Origin: Gemmatales bacterium
GTDB lineage: Bacteria; Planctomycetota; Planctomycetia; Gemmatales; Gemmataceae
Direction of reading: 5' to 3'
Assembly (NCBI GenBank): GCA_026004675.1
Contig: BPJP01000006.1
Coordinates: 186,001-250,000 of the forward strand
DNA: 64,000 nucleotides
Part shown: in pieces, positions 34,445-43,580 of the stretch
How the letters are laid out: each line of letters starts with the position of its first letter
Numbering within the stretch: the first letter of the stretch is position 1
Made by a program: the position numbers and the translations under genes
The notes under the pieces: generated by a model
Database searches by the model: none
What the model was told of the DNA's origin: nothing
Seen by the model: the letters and a program-made list of their open reading frames with translations, nothing else

Positions 34445-36240
34445 GTCGACAATTGAATCAGAGCCGGTTCAGGTTGGGCTGGTTCCGGAGATTGACCGTC
34501 CAAAACAGTATCGACGAGATAGTAGAGCAATTCTCGCAATTCATCTGGTTCGATGTTATCGGCAATGGCTTCGGCACGATCACGGCTCTTGTCGACAAGC
34601 TTCTCGGCTTTGTCAAAAGCCCCAGCTTTGACGAACAGGGCACGCACGCGTTGCAGCCGTTCCTGTTCACCGCCAGTGCGATGGTTCTCCGCTGGTTTCA
34701 TTAGCGCAAGCAATTCGTCTCGCTCCGGCTCAGACAAACCTTCGAGCGCCAGGGCAAACAGCAGTGTGGGCCTGGCGGACAGGACATCTTGTCCGGCTAC
34801 CAACTTGTTATCGTTATCCGCTTCCCAATCTTTGAAGTCGTTCAGAATCTGGAAAGCGATGCCAAGGTGTTTGCTGAACTCGGCAAGCGGTTTTTCATAC
34901 TTGTCGGCGGGGCCGGCCAGGCGCACCCCAGCGTAAAGTGCCGCTTCAAACGCCGGTGCCGTTTTCAGCGCATAGATTTTGAGAGCATCCAGTGGCGTCA
35001 GGTACTTGTCGGCTGAGTCCCGCCACAATAACTCCGCTCCTTGGCCTTCTGAAAGCTTCAAGTGTGCCTCGGCCAACTTGTCGCAAATGTCGGCGGCACA
35101 GCTGTCCCCAAGTTGTTTTCTTTCCCGGCTGACAAGTCGATATCCCATGCCGATCAAATAGTCGCCGACGTTAATAGCCGTACTCACGCCATATTGACGA
35201 TGCAACGTCTCTCTTCCATAGCGGAATGTGTCATCATCCTCGATGTCGTCGTGCACAAGCGACGCCTTATGGAACGTTTCGATCGCGAGGGCCGTGCGGC
35301 AAACCGAATCGGAGATATCGAGTGTTTCTTCTGATACCGTGCCGGGCGCTCCGCGCAATGCATCATAGGCAGCCAGCGTGATAAAGGGACGGGACCGTTT
35401 CCCACCTTGCATCAGCCAGTCGTAGGCGATGGACTCATGGATAGCCAAAGGGTCGAACGAGGTGTTGTCCTGGCTGACCGCTCTGGTTCGACTACGTGGC
35501 GCCAATTCCTCGAGGCGATGTGGTTCGAACAGTTGGTTCGCCGCCCGCATAAGATGGACATAGGTTTTGGTTTTTGTCTGGGGGGGCGCTGTTCGCAGGT
35601 CGATGTATTCCGCCACCCAGTCTTCATCGACAGACGTGTTCCGGCAATTACTCGATAAGAGCGGAATCGCCACGCACGGAATACCCGCCAGAAGCACTTT
35701 GTCGAGTGCTTTTTCGAGAACATTCAAGCATGCAACGCCGACAATGGCATCGACATGGCCGCTGACAATGATTTTCAAAACGATTGGGGTGCCTTCCGAA
35801 ACAAGGACTTTATAGCCCAGGTCTTCGGCTTTGACTTTGAAGTCGGCAATGGAGCAGGCGCCACATCGCCTGCAGTCGAGGCCGAATTCATCATAGTCGG
35901 CAGGACATCCCTCGGCGTGCTTCAAACAATGCGGTAACAAAAAGAGGCGCCGGCGGAAGTCGATAGCCGCTACCTGATCGCGCCAAAATTCATTGCTGAT
36001 CATCACCATTGTAAAACCGAGGTACTGCTCACCCAGTCCCAGCTGTTGCAGCAGTTCTTCCGCCATCTGTTGCAGGCTTTGGCGGCTCAAGGGCTTGCTG
36101 CGGTCGAGGGTTCGACCGTAATCAACAGCCGCTGACCGTATGCGGTCGCGCACTGTCCGTTCCTGGGGAACAAACTTCAGGTGTGCCGTGCTCGGCTTCC
36201 GCTCTCGTTTCGACGTCTTCGGATCAGCAACGGTCGCCAC
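34441..36240 (-). CDS. DUF116-polyprenyl diphosphate synthase fusion
   Basis: The protein has 599 residues. Residues 75-210 are a Cys-rich DUF116 domain (LLPHCLKHAEGCPADYDEFG, LDCRRCGACSIADFKVKAED, Cys 105, 112, 123, 126, 129, 171, 189 and 199), which could bind a metal or Fe-S centre. Residues 255-590 are an all-trans polyprenyl synthase that condenses isopentenyl units. GGKRSRP (279-285) and the first Asp motif DDIED (331-335) are intact; the second motif reads NDFKD (467-471) instead of DDxxD. The gene overlaps the chorismate-lyase-like gene by 4 nt. The role of the DUF116 part, perhaps redox or oxygen sensing, is unknown. Confidence 0.85.
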   Translation of the reverse strand: MATVADPKTSKRERKPSTAHLKFVPQERTVRDRIRSAAVDYGRTLDRSKPLSRQSLQQMAEELLQQLGLGEQYLGFTMVMISNEFWRDQVAAIDFRRRLFLLPHCLKHAEGCPADYDEFGLDCRRCGACSIADFKVKAEDLGYKVLVSEGTPIVLKIIVSGHVDAIVGVACLNVLEKALDKVLLAGIPCVAIPLLSSNCRNTSVDEDWVAEYIDLRTAPPQTKTKTYVHLMRAANQLFEPHRLEELAPRSRTRAVSQDNTSFDPLAIHESIAYDWLMQGGKRSRPFITLAAYDALRGAPGTVSEETLDISDSVCRTALAIETFHKASLVHDDIEDDDTFRYGRETLHRQYGVSTAINVGDYLIGMGYRLVSRERKQLGDSCAADICDKLAEAHLKLSEGQGAELLWRDSADKYLTPLDALKIYALKTAPAFEAALYAGVRLAGPADKYEKPLAEFSKHLGIAFQILNDFKDWEADNDNKLVAGQDVLSARPTLLFALALEGLSEPERDELLALMKPAENHRTGGEQERLQRVRALFVKAGAFDKAEKLVDKSRDRAEAIADNIEPDELRELLYYLVDTVLDGQSPEPAQPEPALIQLST

Positions 36241-36483
36241 GGTGTATTCCTCTGCGGTGGGGAGTCAAACGGATGACAATGCTAACGAGGAACCCGTTGA
36301 GTTTCGCAAATTCAACGTGCTTTGCAAACAAAAACCGATGGGTGAGGCCATTCTACCCACCGGCTCTCCTTTGATGACGTTGTACAAGTTCGGACTATTC
36401 ACTCTTTCGGCGATTCCTTCACTTGGCATGATATACGGAAATGGTCTTCTCGACCATTCCCTTTCTCTCCTGGAAATCTCGCG

Positions 36484-37131
36484 TTATCCTCGTCGCGTCT
36501 CTTTACGCTGCCATAGATTTCTTGCTTGAGGCGCCGGAAAGCCATTGACCACCAACTCCGTTCCCGTCCAGCGAATCTCCAGGGTATTGGCTTTGTGCCA
36601 ACATGGATCGTCGGGACGGTAGCGATCGCTCAAAAAGTGAACCTGCTGGTTGCTCGAGCCGATCCAGCGACGGCGCGTTTCCGGCACGTCCCGGTTGAAC
36701 GGTCCATCTACGAGGATGTCGGTATTTGCCAGCAGGTCGCTGACGTCCGGATCGGCAAACGCTCGAATTTCTGCAAGCGTATACCCGCTGAAAACCATGA
36801 CGGTCAAATCAAGTTCGCGTGCTTCACGAGCGAGTAACGCAGCAGCGCTGGCATGCGCGAGCGGTTCTCCTCCCAGGAATGTCACCCCTTCGACAGCGAA
36901 GCGTTCCTTGGCTATGGCCATCTGTTCAACAATTTCTGTCGCAACGATCTGTTGCCCACCCGAAAAGGGTAGCATTTCAGGGTTGCAGCAACCCGGACAC
37001 CGTAGCGGGCACCCCTGAAACCAGATGGCGAATCGTCTTCCGGGCCCTTCGGCTTCTGTGCAAGGGACAATTTGTGCCACCGAAACTGTCAGCTCGGCAG
37101 CTTTTGTCTTCTCGTTTCTATTAAGACGCAT
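36484..37131 (-). CDS. Radical SAM activating enzyme (NrdG/PflA-like)
   Basis: This 215-residue single-domain radical SAM protein has the canonical cluster CPLRCPGC (CxxxCxxC) in WFQGCPLRCPGCCNPEML and an SAM-binding GGEP (VTFLGGEPLAH). Size and motif resemble glycyl-radical activases such as NrdG. Its start lies only 3 bp after the sulfatase stop codon and no Shine-Dalgarno sequence is seen, so it is probably translated by reinitiation from the sulfatase gene. No glycyl-radical enzyme gene is nearby. It is too short to be a standard anaerobic sulfatase-maturating enzyme, which has extra SPASM clusters. Confidence 0.85.
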   Translation of the reverse strand: MRLNRNEKTKAAELTVSVAQIVPCTEAEGPGRRFAIWFQGCPLRCPGCCNPEMLPFSGGQQIVATEIVEQMAIAKERFAVEGVTFLGGEPLAHASAAALLAREARELDLTVMVFSGYTLAEIRAFADPDVSDLLANTDILVDGPFNRDVPETRRRWIGSSNQQVHFLSDRYRPDDPCWHKANTLEIRWTGTELVVNGFPAPQARNLWQRKETRRG

Positions 37132-37134
37132 TAG

Positions 37135-38592
37135 CTACTTCTTTGTGCGCTTCCTGTAGGGAGGCCAAATGATTCGCTTTGATTCGACCCTCGGCCAGAC
37201 CCAGGCGGGCCACACAGGCCCTTCTTTGCTGACCTCGGCATGCATCTTCTGCAATTTGGTGGCGAGTTCTTGTAGTTTTTGCGGATTTTCTTCTGCCAGG
37301 TCCTTGGTCTCGCCGATATCGTTAGCCAGATTGTACAGTTCAAAAGACACTGGTTTTGCTGTCTTGATTGCCTTCATGTCTTCGTCACGGATATCAGCGC
37401 CCCGCTCCGGTTCGGCGACATCGAGATGAGCAAGAATTTTCCAATCCCCGTCGCGCAGTGCCACCTTGGGCCGAGATGAGGCATACAAGAATTGCCAATA
37501 AAGCGGTGTCTTGCGCTCGATACTTTTTCCTTCCAGCACGGGCAAAAAGCTGGCGCCATCGATGGCACGATCCTTGGGAACGTCGATACCGGTAATGGCA
37601 CATAAAGTCGGAAGCAGATCGACGCCGCTTACTGGCTCATCGGAGACAGAGCCGGGTTTAGTGTGTCCGGGCCAGCGAACAATCCCTGGTACACGGATGC
37701 CACCTTCATATAAATGCCCTTTTTTGCCGCGCAATGGGCCTGCCGAGCCGTGCGGATGAATGGACGTGATAGCTGGTCCGTTGTCGCTTGTGAAAAAGAG
37801 GAACGTATGATCGCGTAGTCCCAGTTCGGCCAAAGCCCGGTCCAAGCGACCGAAAGCGTCATCCATTTGAGTTATGTTGCCGTGATGCGCCGAAAGGCTC
37901 GGATCCTTCGACGGATATAGTCTGGTATACTTCGGGTCCGACGCAATCGGCTCATGGGGTTCGTGGAAGCAAACAAAGAGAAAGAAAGGCTTGCTCTTGT
38001 CGCGGCCGTCTTTAAGCCAGTTGATCGCTTCGTCAACGACGATGTGGGCGGAATAACCTTCGATTCTGCCGACTTCCTTGCCGTTGCGGACGAAGTTGTC
38101 CGGATTATGGTGATTGGGCAGGGCGTTGTTTTGGGTGGAAAACCAATGATCGAAACCGTGGTCGGAAGGCTGTGGCTGACCGGGAAGATTGAACCGCCCG
38201 TTGAGATGCCATTTACCCGTATGGCAAGTCGTATAGCCGTGCTTGCGCAACAACGTAGCGATCGTGATCTCGTCTTTGCCCACATGCATAGGCGACAGCA
38301 TGGGAATCCAGTTATAGACCCCCACACGATAGGGTGTACGTCCGGTCATAAGCGCGGTCCGCGATGGGGAACAGTTCGGATGTCCGGCATAGCAACTTGT
38401 TAGGCGTAGCCCTTCTTTGGCCAGCCGGTCAAGATTCGGGGTCTTGATCCTTCGATGGCCATAGCATGCGAGGTCCCCATAGCCGAGGTCATCCGCTAAA
38501 ACGACTACGAAGTTAGGCATGGGGGCAGCGCCCAGCGACGCCGTCGTCACTGCGAAAACGCCCAACGTCAAGGCAATTCGCAATAAATTCAT
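37135..38592 (-). CDS. Secreted arylsulfatase-family sulfatase
   Basis: The protein has 485 residues, starting at 38592 after GAGG and beginning with a signal peptide (MNLLRIALTLGVFAVTTASL). The sulfatase active site NCSPSRTALMTGR contains the Cys of CxPSR that is converted to formylglycine. Metal ligands are visible in VLADDLGYGDLACYG and FFTSDNGPAITS. It hydrolyses a sulfate ester outside the cytoplasm; planctomycetes use many such enzymes on algal polysaccharides, though the substrate is unknown here. The C-terminus is Lys/Arg-rich. The order is CxxCH cyclase-repeat protein, sulfatase, radical SAM protein, all closely spaced. Confidence 0.93.
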   Translation of the reverse strand: MNLLRIALTLGVFAVTTASLGAAPMPNFVVVLADDLGYGDLACYGHRRIKTPNLDRLAKEGLRLTSCYAGHPNCSPSRTALMTGRTPYRVGVYNWIPMLSPMHVGKDEITIATLLRKHGYTTCHTGKWHLNGRFNLPGQPQPSDHGFDHWFSTQNNALPNHHNPDNFVRNGKEVGRIEGYSAHIVVDEAINWLKDGRDKSKPFFLFVCFHEPHEPIASDPKYTRLYPSKDPSLSAHHGNITQMDDAFGRLDRALAELGLRDHTFLFFTSDNGPAITSIHPHGSAGPLRGKKGHLYEGGIRVPGIVRWPGHTKPGSVSDEPVSGVDLLPTLCAITGIDVPKDRAIDGASFLPVLEGKSIERKTPLYWQFLYASSRPKVALRDGDWKILAHLDVAEPERGADIRDEDMKAIKTAKPVSFELYNLANDIGETKDLAEENPQKLQELATKLQKMHAEVSKEGPVWPAWVWPRVESKRIIWPPYRKRTKK

Positions 38593-38651
38593 AAGCCACC
38601 TCGAAGTCGTGTTCCTGATCGAACTAGCTAATTGACTGTGGGCTATCACAT

Positions 38652-39713
38652 TCATTTCTTTTTTGGTTCACACGCCTTGAGTGCCAGGACGGCGAAGCAG
38701 GTTCCGGCATGCGTAATATAGTGGGCGCGATCTACTGTCAACGACCGCGTAAACCACCGTCCCGAAGCACGCTGGTTCTTTTTCAGCCAGGCGACTGCTT
38801 TCTGCAAGCGCGGATGCTCTGCAGGGACACCCGCCTGCCGCAGCACAAAAACGACCAAACCAGTGGCATAACCGTCGCTCGGCGCGTTTTTATCGTTCGG
38901 CGAGCCATCGCGACGCTTCCAAGCGCCGAGAGAAGGCAGGCTCCAGCCGCCGTCTTTTCGCTGTAGAGCAAAAATCTCTTCGATCGTCTTTTTTTGCTCC
39001 TTGGAGTCCAGCAAATGTTCCAGATTCTGGGCGGCCCAGAGCAGCCAGATTTTGTGATGCCAATCGGGAGGAGGAGTCCTCTGCAAATACGCAGTCAGGC
39101 GTGCCAACCCGTCCTGAGCCGATTTCTCTTTGGCGTAATGCTCGGGTGCCAGGCCGACGCCGACAGCAGCAAAGACCGCGCCAAAATAGTCGTCGTGTTC
39201 CATCGGAGGCCAATTGCACTTGAGCCAATCCCAGGCACCGTCTTTTCGTTGCACCGTCCACATGCGGTCGAGAGCTTGCCGGGTCAGCGGATGCAATTTA
39301 CGCGTCGTGAAGGCATCGTTGATCGCCAGTGCGGCGGCCGTGGCGACTACTTCCGTATCCCAGCGAGGCTTGGCTTTATCCCAATTAGCGACCCGGTTTT
39401 CAAAGAAGCCGCGCACTTCTTTCAACACCGGCGAGATTTCTCCTTTCTCAAGCAGGACTGGCCGGGCAAAAAGGTACGGATAATTCGTATGGCACGTTCC
39501 GCATCGTCGCTGGCTTGTCCAACGTCCCGCCACATGGTCGAGAAATTCCGCCGCCTTTCGAATGGAAAGTCGCTCGGCGAACGGCTCGTCCGCGGAATTC
39601 GGCGGCAACCTGGTCGGATTCGCACCGCCTTCCGCGGCAAAAGCCGTCTTCATGCCAGCGACAAAAACCAACGCTGCCGCTAAATGCCAACAGCACGATC
39701 GCCGCCAGTTCAT
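38652..39713 (-). CDS. Secreted squalene-cyclase/prenyltransferase-repeat protein with CxxCH motif
   Basis: The protein has 353 residues; the start at 39713 has GGGGG 8 nt upstream and a signal peptide (LAAALVFVAGMKTAFA). RRCGTCHTNYPYLFARP near residue 70 is a c-type haem-like CxxCH. The rest is alpha-alpha toroid repeats of the terpene-cyclase/prenyltransferase type (RMWTVQRKDGAWDWLKCNWP, FALQRKDGGWSLPSLGAWKR, AVAWLKKNQRASGRWF, HAGTCFAVLAL). It lacks the DxDD-type motif, so it is probably not a cyclase. Export and haem motif suggest a surface role. It lies 59 bp before the sulfatase gene. Confidence 0.82.
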   Translation of the reverse strand: MNWRRSCCWHLAAALVFVAGMKTAFAAEGGANPTRLPPNSADEPFAERLSIRKAAEFLDHVAGRWTSQRRCGTCHTNYPYLFARPVLLEKGEISPVLKEVRGFFENRVANWDKAKPRWDTEVVATAAALAINDAFTTRKLHPLTRQALDRMWTVQRKDGAWDWLKCNWPPMEHDDYFGAVFAAVGVGLAPEHYAKEKSAQDGLARLTAYLQRTPPPDWHHKIWLLWAAQNLEHLLDSKEQKKTIEEIFALQRKDGGWSLPSLGAWKRRDGSPNDKNAPSDGYATGLVVFVLRQAGVPAEHPRLQKAVAWLKKNQRASGRWFTRSLTVDRAHYITHAGTCFAVLALKACEPKKK

Positions 39714-39869
39714 TGTCGGTTCCCCCTTTTTCATGACGCGTATAGTCTAACGAAGAATTCGAGCTGATGAAACGAAGAACACCGGATTACTGAATTTCAC
39801 GACCTTGCAGTCTCAGAGCGGTGGTGTCGCCAACAATGAAACGATGGTGACGAAGAGAGGAAATGCTTG

Positions 39870-40322
39870 ATGAAAAAGAAATTCACTTATGATTATCCCC
39901 GGCCGGCAGTGACGGTGGACATTGTCGTCGTGACAGAGGAAGCCAAACCGCGAGTGCTTTTGATTCAACGCAAGAATCCCCCGTTCGCGGGTTATTGGGC
40001 GATCCCGGGCGGTTTCGTTGATGAAAACGAAAGTTTAGAAGCAGCCGCCCGCCGTGAACTTTTCGAAGAAACCAACGTTAAAGCGAGAAACTTGATGCAA
40101 TTGCATACGTTCGGCGATCCCGGACGTGATCCGCGCGGGCACACCATTAGCGTTGTTTATCTGACGCGAGTCGATCCGGCCAAAGTCTCTTTACGTGCTG
40201 CCGACGACGCTGGCGAAGCCTGTTGGCATTCATTACAACGTCCGCCGAAATTGGCGTTCGATCATGCGAAGATTCTGGCTTACGCTCGCAAGAAGCTGCG
40301 TTCTTGTTGTGTAGATGAGTGA
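39870..40322 (+). CDS. Nudix hydrolase
   Basis: This 150-residue protein hydrolyses nucleoside-diphosphate-linked compounds; the substrate is unknown. The Nudix box is GFVDENESLEAAARRELFEE followed by TNV, matching Gx5Ex7REUxEExGU except for Thr in place of the late Gly. The preceding FAGYWAIPGG is typical of ADP-ribose/NADH-type members. GAGAGGA lies about 8 nt before ATG 39870. It is a single gene, divergent from the cyclase-repeat gene and convergent with the MoxR-like ATPase gene. Confidence 0.93.
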   Translation: MKKKFTYDYPRPAVTVDIVVVTEEAKPRVLLIQRKNPPFAGYWAIPGGFVDENESLEAAARRELFEETNVKARNLMQLHTFGDPGRDPRGHTISVVYLTRVDPAKVSLRAADDAGEACWHSLQRPPKLAFDHAKILAYARKKLRSCCVDE

Positions 40323-40348
40323 AATCAGCTTTCCGCGGGTGCCGGGGA

Positions 40349-41758
40349 TCAAAGTTCGTAAAGAATGCGTCCGTGCTTTTGCGATCGCGAAATGCGGTCA
40401 GTGGCATAGAGACCAGCAAGAACAAATTCCATGCACGACGCGCGGACGGCATCGTTCTCGCTCGGGTTGACCTCGAAAGCTTTTTCCCAAGCTTTCGGCA
40501 CTCGCTTCAATCGCTCGGCGTAGAGGCTCGATGGAAGCATATCGCCCACTTCGATTTTCATTCCCTTGCTGAAGACGTCAACAATTTCATCGAGGCCATG
40601 CTTGTCAACGTATTCTTCAAAGACGGTCTTGATCGCCTCGGCTTGGATGGCCTCGAGCACCTGGCGTTCGGACATTTGGTGGCTGCCCATCATGTCGAGT
40701 TCCAGCTTTCCCAATGACGAGGAGTAAAGGTGTCCGAGATCACTGATACGGGGCACGGCCGGTTTTTCGTTGAGACGGATGGCGCGGTGCCGAGCGCTTG
40801 CAATCATGGTGCGATAATTGGAAATGCTGAAACGAGCACTGACACCCGACTGCTGATCGACATACTTCGACCGGCGGGCGCAGATACTGATCTGTTCGAT
40901 GATTTCGCGCATAAAGTAGGGGACGAGCACGGGGTATTCACCGCCAAGATCGATGCCCGCTTCCTGTTCCATGATCTCGATTCCGATGTGTCGTTCAAGA
41001 GGATAATGGGTTTGAATCATGGTCCCGATGCGATCTTTGAGTTGCGGGATGACTTTGCCGGATCGGTTGTATGTGGCAGGATTGGCCGAGAAAAGAATGA
41101 GAACATCGATGTCGAACTGAATGGGATAGCCGCGAATCTGCACATCGCGTTCTTCGAGGATGTTGAAAAGTCCCACTTGGACTAACTCGTCGAGTTCGGG
41201 GATCTCATTCATGGCGAAGATACCGCGATGCATGCGCGGGATAAGCCCGAAATGGAGTGCATCCTCGGCAGACATACTGGTGCCGGCAGCCAGCTTAGCC
41301 GGGTCGATTTCGCCGATAATGTCAGCGAATTTGGTGCCCGGGGCCAGTCGCTCGGCATAGCGTTGTTCTCTCCGCCACCAGGCGATAGGAACTTTGTCGG
41401 CGGGTTGGCTGGCGACCAGCTGTTTGCCGGCGCGAGTGATCGGTCGATACGGGTCTTCGTGGACGGGAGAACCAGGAATATCGAGATAGGGGATTTCCTC
41501 GTCCAGGAATCGCGCCAAAAGACGCATCAATCGGCTTTTAGCCTGGCCTTTTTCCCCTAAAAAGAGCATATCGTGGCCGGCAAGAATCGCGAGGTTGATC
41601 TCGGGAATCACCGTGTTTTCGTAGCCGATGATTCCGGGAAAAAGTTCTTCGCCGTCGCGCAGCATGCGGAGAAAGTTGTCGCGAATTTCTTGTTTAACGG
41701 TTTTCGACTTCCACTCGCTGTTGCGAAGTTCTTGCAAGTTGGCAGGTCGCGATGACAT
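40349..41758 (-). CDS. MoxR/magnesium-chelatase-I-like AAA+ ATPase
   Basis: The protein has 469 residues from ATG 41758 (a weak GGGA lies upstream). The AAA+ core has Walker [11 protein letters not shown], a Walker B-like segment [20 protein letters not shown], the ChlI-type insert [20 protein letters not shown] region, and sensor [11 protein letters not shown] with the arginine-finger region [13 protein letters not shown]. The C-terminal third is helical lid. Proteins of this class remodel or activate partners, usually with a VWA-domain protein, but none is adjacent. A specific target cannot be named. Confidence 0.87.
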   Translation of the reverse strand: MSSRPANLQELRNSEWKSKTVKQEIRDNFLRMLRDGEELFPGIIGYENTVIPEINLAILAGHDMLFLGEKGQAKSRLMRLLARFLDEEIPYLDIPGSPVHEDPYRPITRAGKQLVASQPADKVPIAWWRREQRYAERLAPGTKFADIIGEIDPAKLAAGTSMSAEDALHFGLIPRMHRGIFAMNEIPELDELVQVGLFNILEERDVQIRGYPIQFDIDVLILFSANPATYNRSGKVIPQLKDRIGTMIQTHYPLERHIGIEIMEQEAGIDLGGEYPVLVPYFMREIIEQISICARRSKYVDQQSGVSARFSISNYRTMIASARHRAIRLNEKPAVPRISDLGHLYSSSLGKLELDMMGSHQMSERQVLEAIQAEAIKTVFEEYVDKHGLDEIVDVFSKGMKIEVGDMLPSSLYAERLKRVPKAWEKAFEVNPSENDAVRASCMEFVLAGLYATDRISRSQKHGRILYEL

Positions 41759-41911
41759 CGTTTTTTCATCCCGAATCGAAGAGCGGATTCCACGTCCTAA
41801 TTGTAGAAGGAGGCGTTGCCGACTTGCCAGAAAACTTGTTGGCCTAACGCGGATTAAATACCTACACGAATTGGATACAACCAAATGACAACCGGCATGC
41901 GAGACTTGCCT

Positions 41912-43423
41912 TTAAGGCAAATCGGTGGTCCCCATCAGATAGCGGTCGCATTCGCGAGCCGCTTCTCGTCCTTCGTTGATCGCCCAAACAACGAGACTTT
42001 GACCGCGACGCATGTCGCCCGCGGCGAAAACACCCGGCACGTTGGTGGCATAAACGCCATATTCCGCTTTGGCATTGGAACGGGCATCGCGTTCGACGCC
42101 AAGCTGGTCGAGCACGGGGTTTTCCGGTCCCAAAAACCCCATCGCCAGCAGCACCAGCTGGCAAGGATAAACCTTTTCGGTACCCGGAATTTCCTTCGGC
42201 ACGAACCGGCCGTTGTCGTTCACCCACTCGATCTGGACGGTGTGGGCTTCTTTGACATGCCCTTTTTCGTCGCCGACAAATTTTTTTGTCTGGATGCAAT
42301 AGACGCGAGGATCCTGGCCGAAAATGGCTGCCGCTTCTTCCTGGCCATAATCGAGGCGATAGATTTTGGGCCACTGAGGCCAGGGGTTGTCCGGAGCCCT
42401 TTCCACTGGAGGTTTGGGAAGGATTTCGAATTGCACCAGGCTTTTGCAACCGTGCCGCAAAGCAGTACCCACGCAGTCTGTTCCCGTGTCGCCGCCGCCG
42501 ATGACAATGACGTCCTTGCCTCTGGCCGAAATAAACTCCCCGTTGGTTGACGGACCAGGGATTGTTTCGGGAAGCTGGCCGTTGTGATCGAGCAGAGCTT
42601 TGGTATTTCGGCCGAGAAACTCCATCGCGAAGTGGATGCCTTTCAAGTGTCGGCCTTCGATTTTGAGATCGCGAGGCAAAGTCGCACCGCCGCATAGAAC
42701 GATAGCGTCGTATTCTTCCCGAAGTTGTTGTGCTGGGATATCGGTACCCACCTCGCAGTTGGTGATGAATCGGACGCCTTCGGCGGCGAGCAGATCGACG
42801 CGGCGCTGGACGATACGCTTGTCGAGTTTCATGTTTGGAATGCCATACATGAGCAGGCCGCCGATGCGATCAGCGCGCTCGTACACAGTGACCCAATGTC
42901 CGGCGCGATTGAGTTGGGCGGCACAAGCCAGACCAGCTGGCCCGGAACCGACGACCGCCACCTTTTTGCCCGTGCGTTTTTCTGGAGGTTCCGGCACGAC
43001 CCAGCCTTCTTCGAAGGCCCGATCGATGATGGAACACTCGATATTCTTGATCGTCACTGGTGGTTCGCTGATACCGAGAACGCAGGAGCCTTCGCACGGA
43101 GCTGGGCAAACCCTACCTGTGAATTCGGGAAAGTTGTTGGTTTTGTGCAGCCGTTCTAATGCTTCCCGCCATAGTCCCCGGTAGACGAGGTCGTTCCATT
43201 CTGGAATGAGGTTATTGATCGGGCACCCCGAAGCCATGCCGCCGATGAGTTTCCCGGTATGGCAAAACGGAATGCCGCAATCCATGCAGCGGGCTGCCTG
43301 TTTTCGCAGCAATTCTTCCTCACCGTGCCCGTGAAATTCCAGCCAGTCCTTGAGACGTTCTTTCGGTGCGCGGACGACAGGCAACTCGCGAGGGTATTCA
43401 AGAAATCCAGTTGGTTTTCCCAT
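41912..43423 (-). CDS. gltD: Glutamate synthase small (beta) subunit
   Basis: This 503-residue FAD/NADPH subunit passes electrons to GltB for making glutamate from glutamine and 2-oxoglutarate. N-terminal Fe-S ligands are in [15 protein letters not shown] and [12 protein letters not shown]. The FAD motif is [20 protein letters not shown] and the NADPH motif is [19 protein letters not shown]. The C-terminal [20 protein letters not shown] is the second FAD signature. It follows gltB by 157 bp on the same strand; together with the LysR gene upstream of gltB this forms a nitrogen-assimilation unit. Confidence 0.96.
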   Translation of the reverse strand: MGKPTGFLEYPRELPVVRAPKERLKDWLEFHGHGEEELLRKQAARCMDCGIPFCHTGKLIGGMASGCPINNLIPEWNDLVYRGLWREALERLHKTNNFPEFTGRVCPAPCEGSCVLGISEPPVTIKNIECSIIDRAFEEGWVVPEPPEKRTGKKVAVVGSGPAGLACAAQLNRAGHWVTVYERADRIGGLLMYGIPNMKLDKRIVQRRVDLLAAEGVRFITNCEVGTDIPAQQLREEYDAIVLCGGATLPRDLKIEGRHLKGIHFAMEFLGRNTKALLDHNGQLPETIPGPSTNGEFISARGKDVIVIGGGDTGTDCVGTALRHGCKSLVQFEILPKPPVERAPDNPWPQWPKIYRLDYGQEEAAAIFGQDPRVYCIQTKKFVGDEKGHVKEAHTVQIEWVNDNGRFVPKEIPGTEKVYPCQLVLLAMGFLGPENPVLDQLGVERDARSNAKAEYGVYATNVPGVFAAGDMRRGQSLVVWAINEGREAARECDRYLMGTTDLP

Positions 43424-43580
43424 GGGTTTGTCTCAACTAAAGTTTGGTTGGTACACACGACAAAACTTGAAACAAGCAGTGAGGTCGAAATAAGTTAAAG
43501 CGATGGCCACCAACTGCACGTGGGCCAGCTGTCACTTCCAATAAACAGTTCGCGATTTTGCCGACTGCTTTTCTGCTCGA

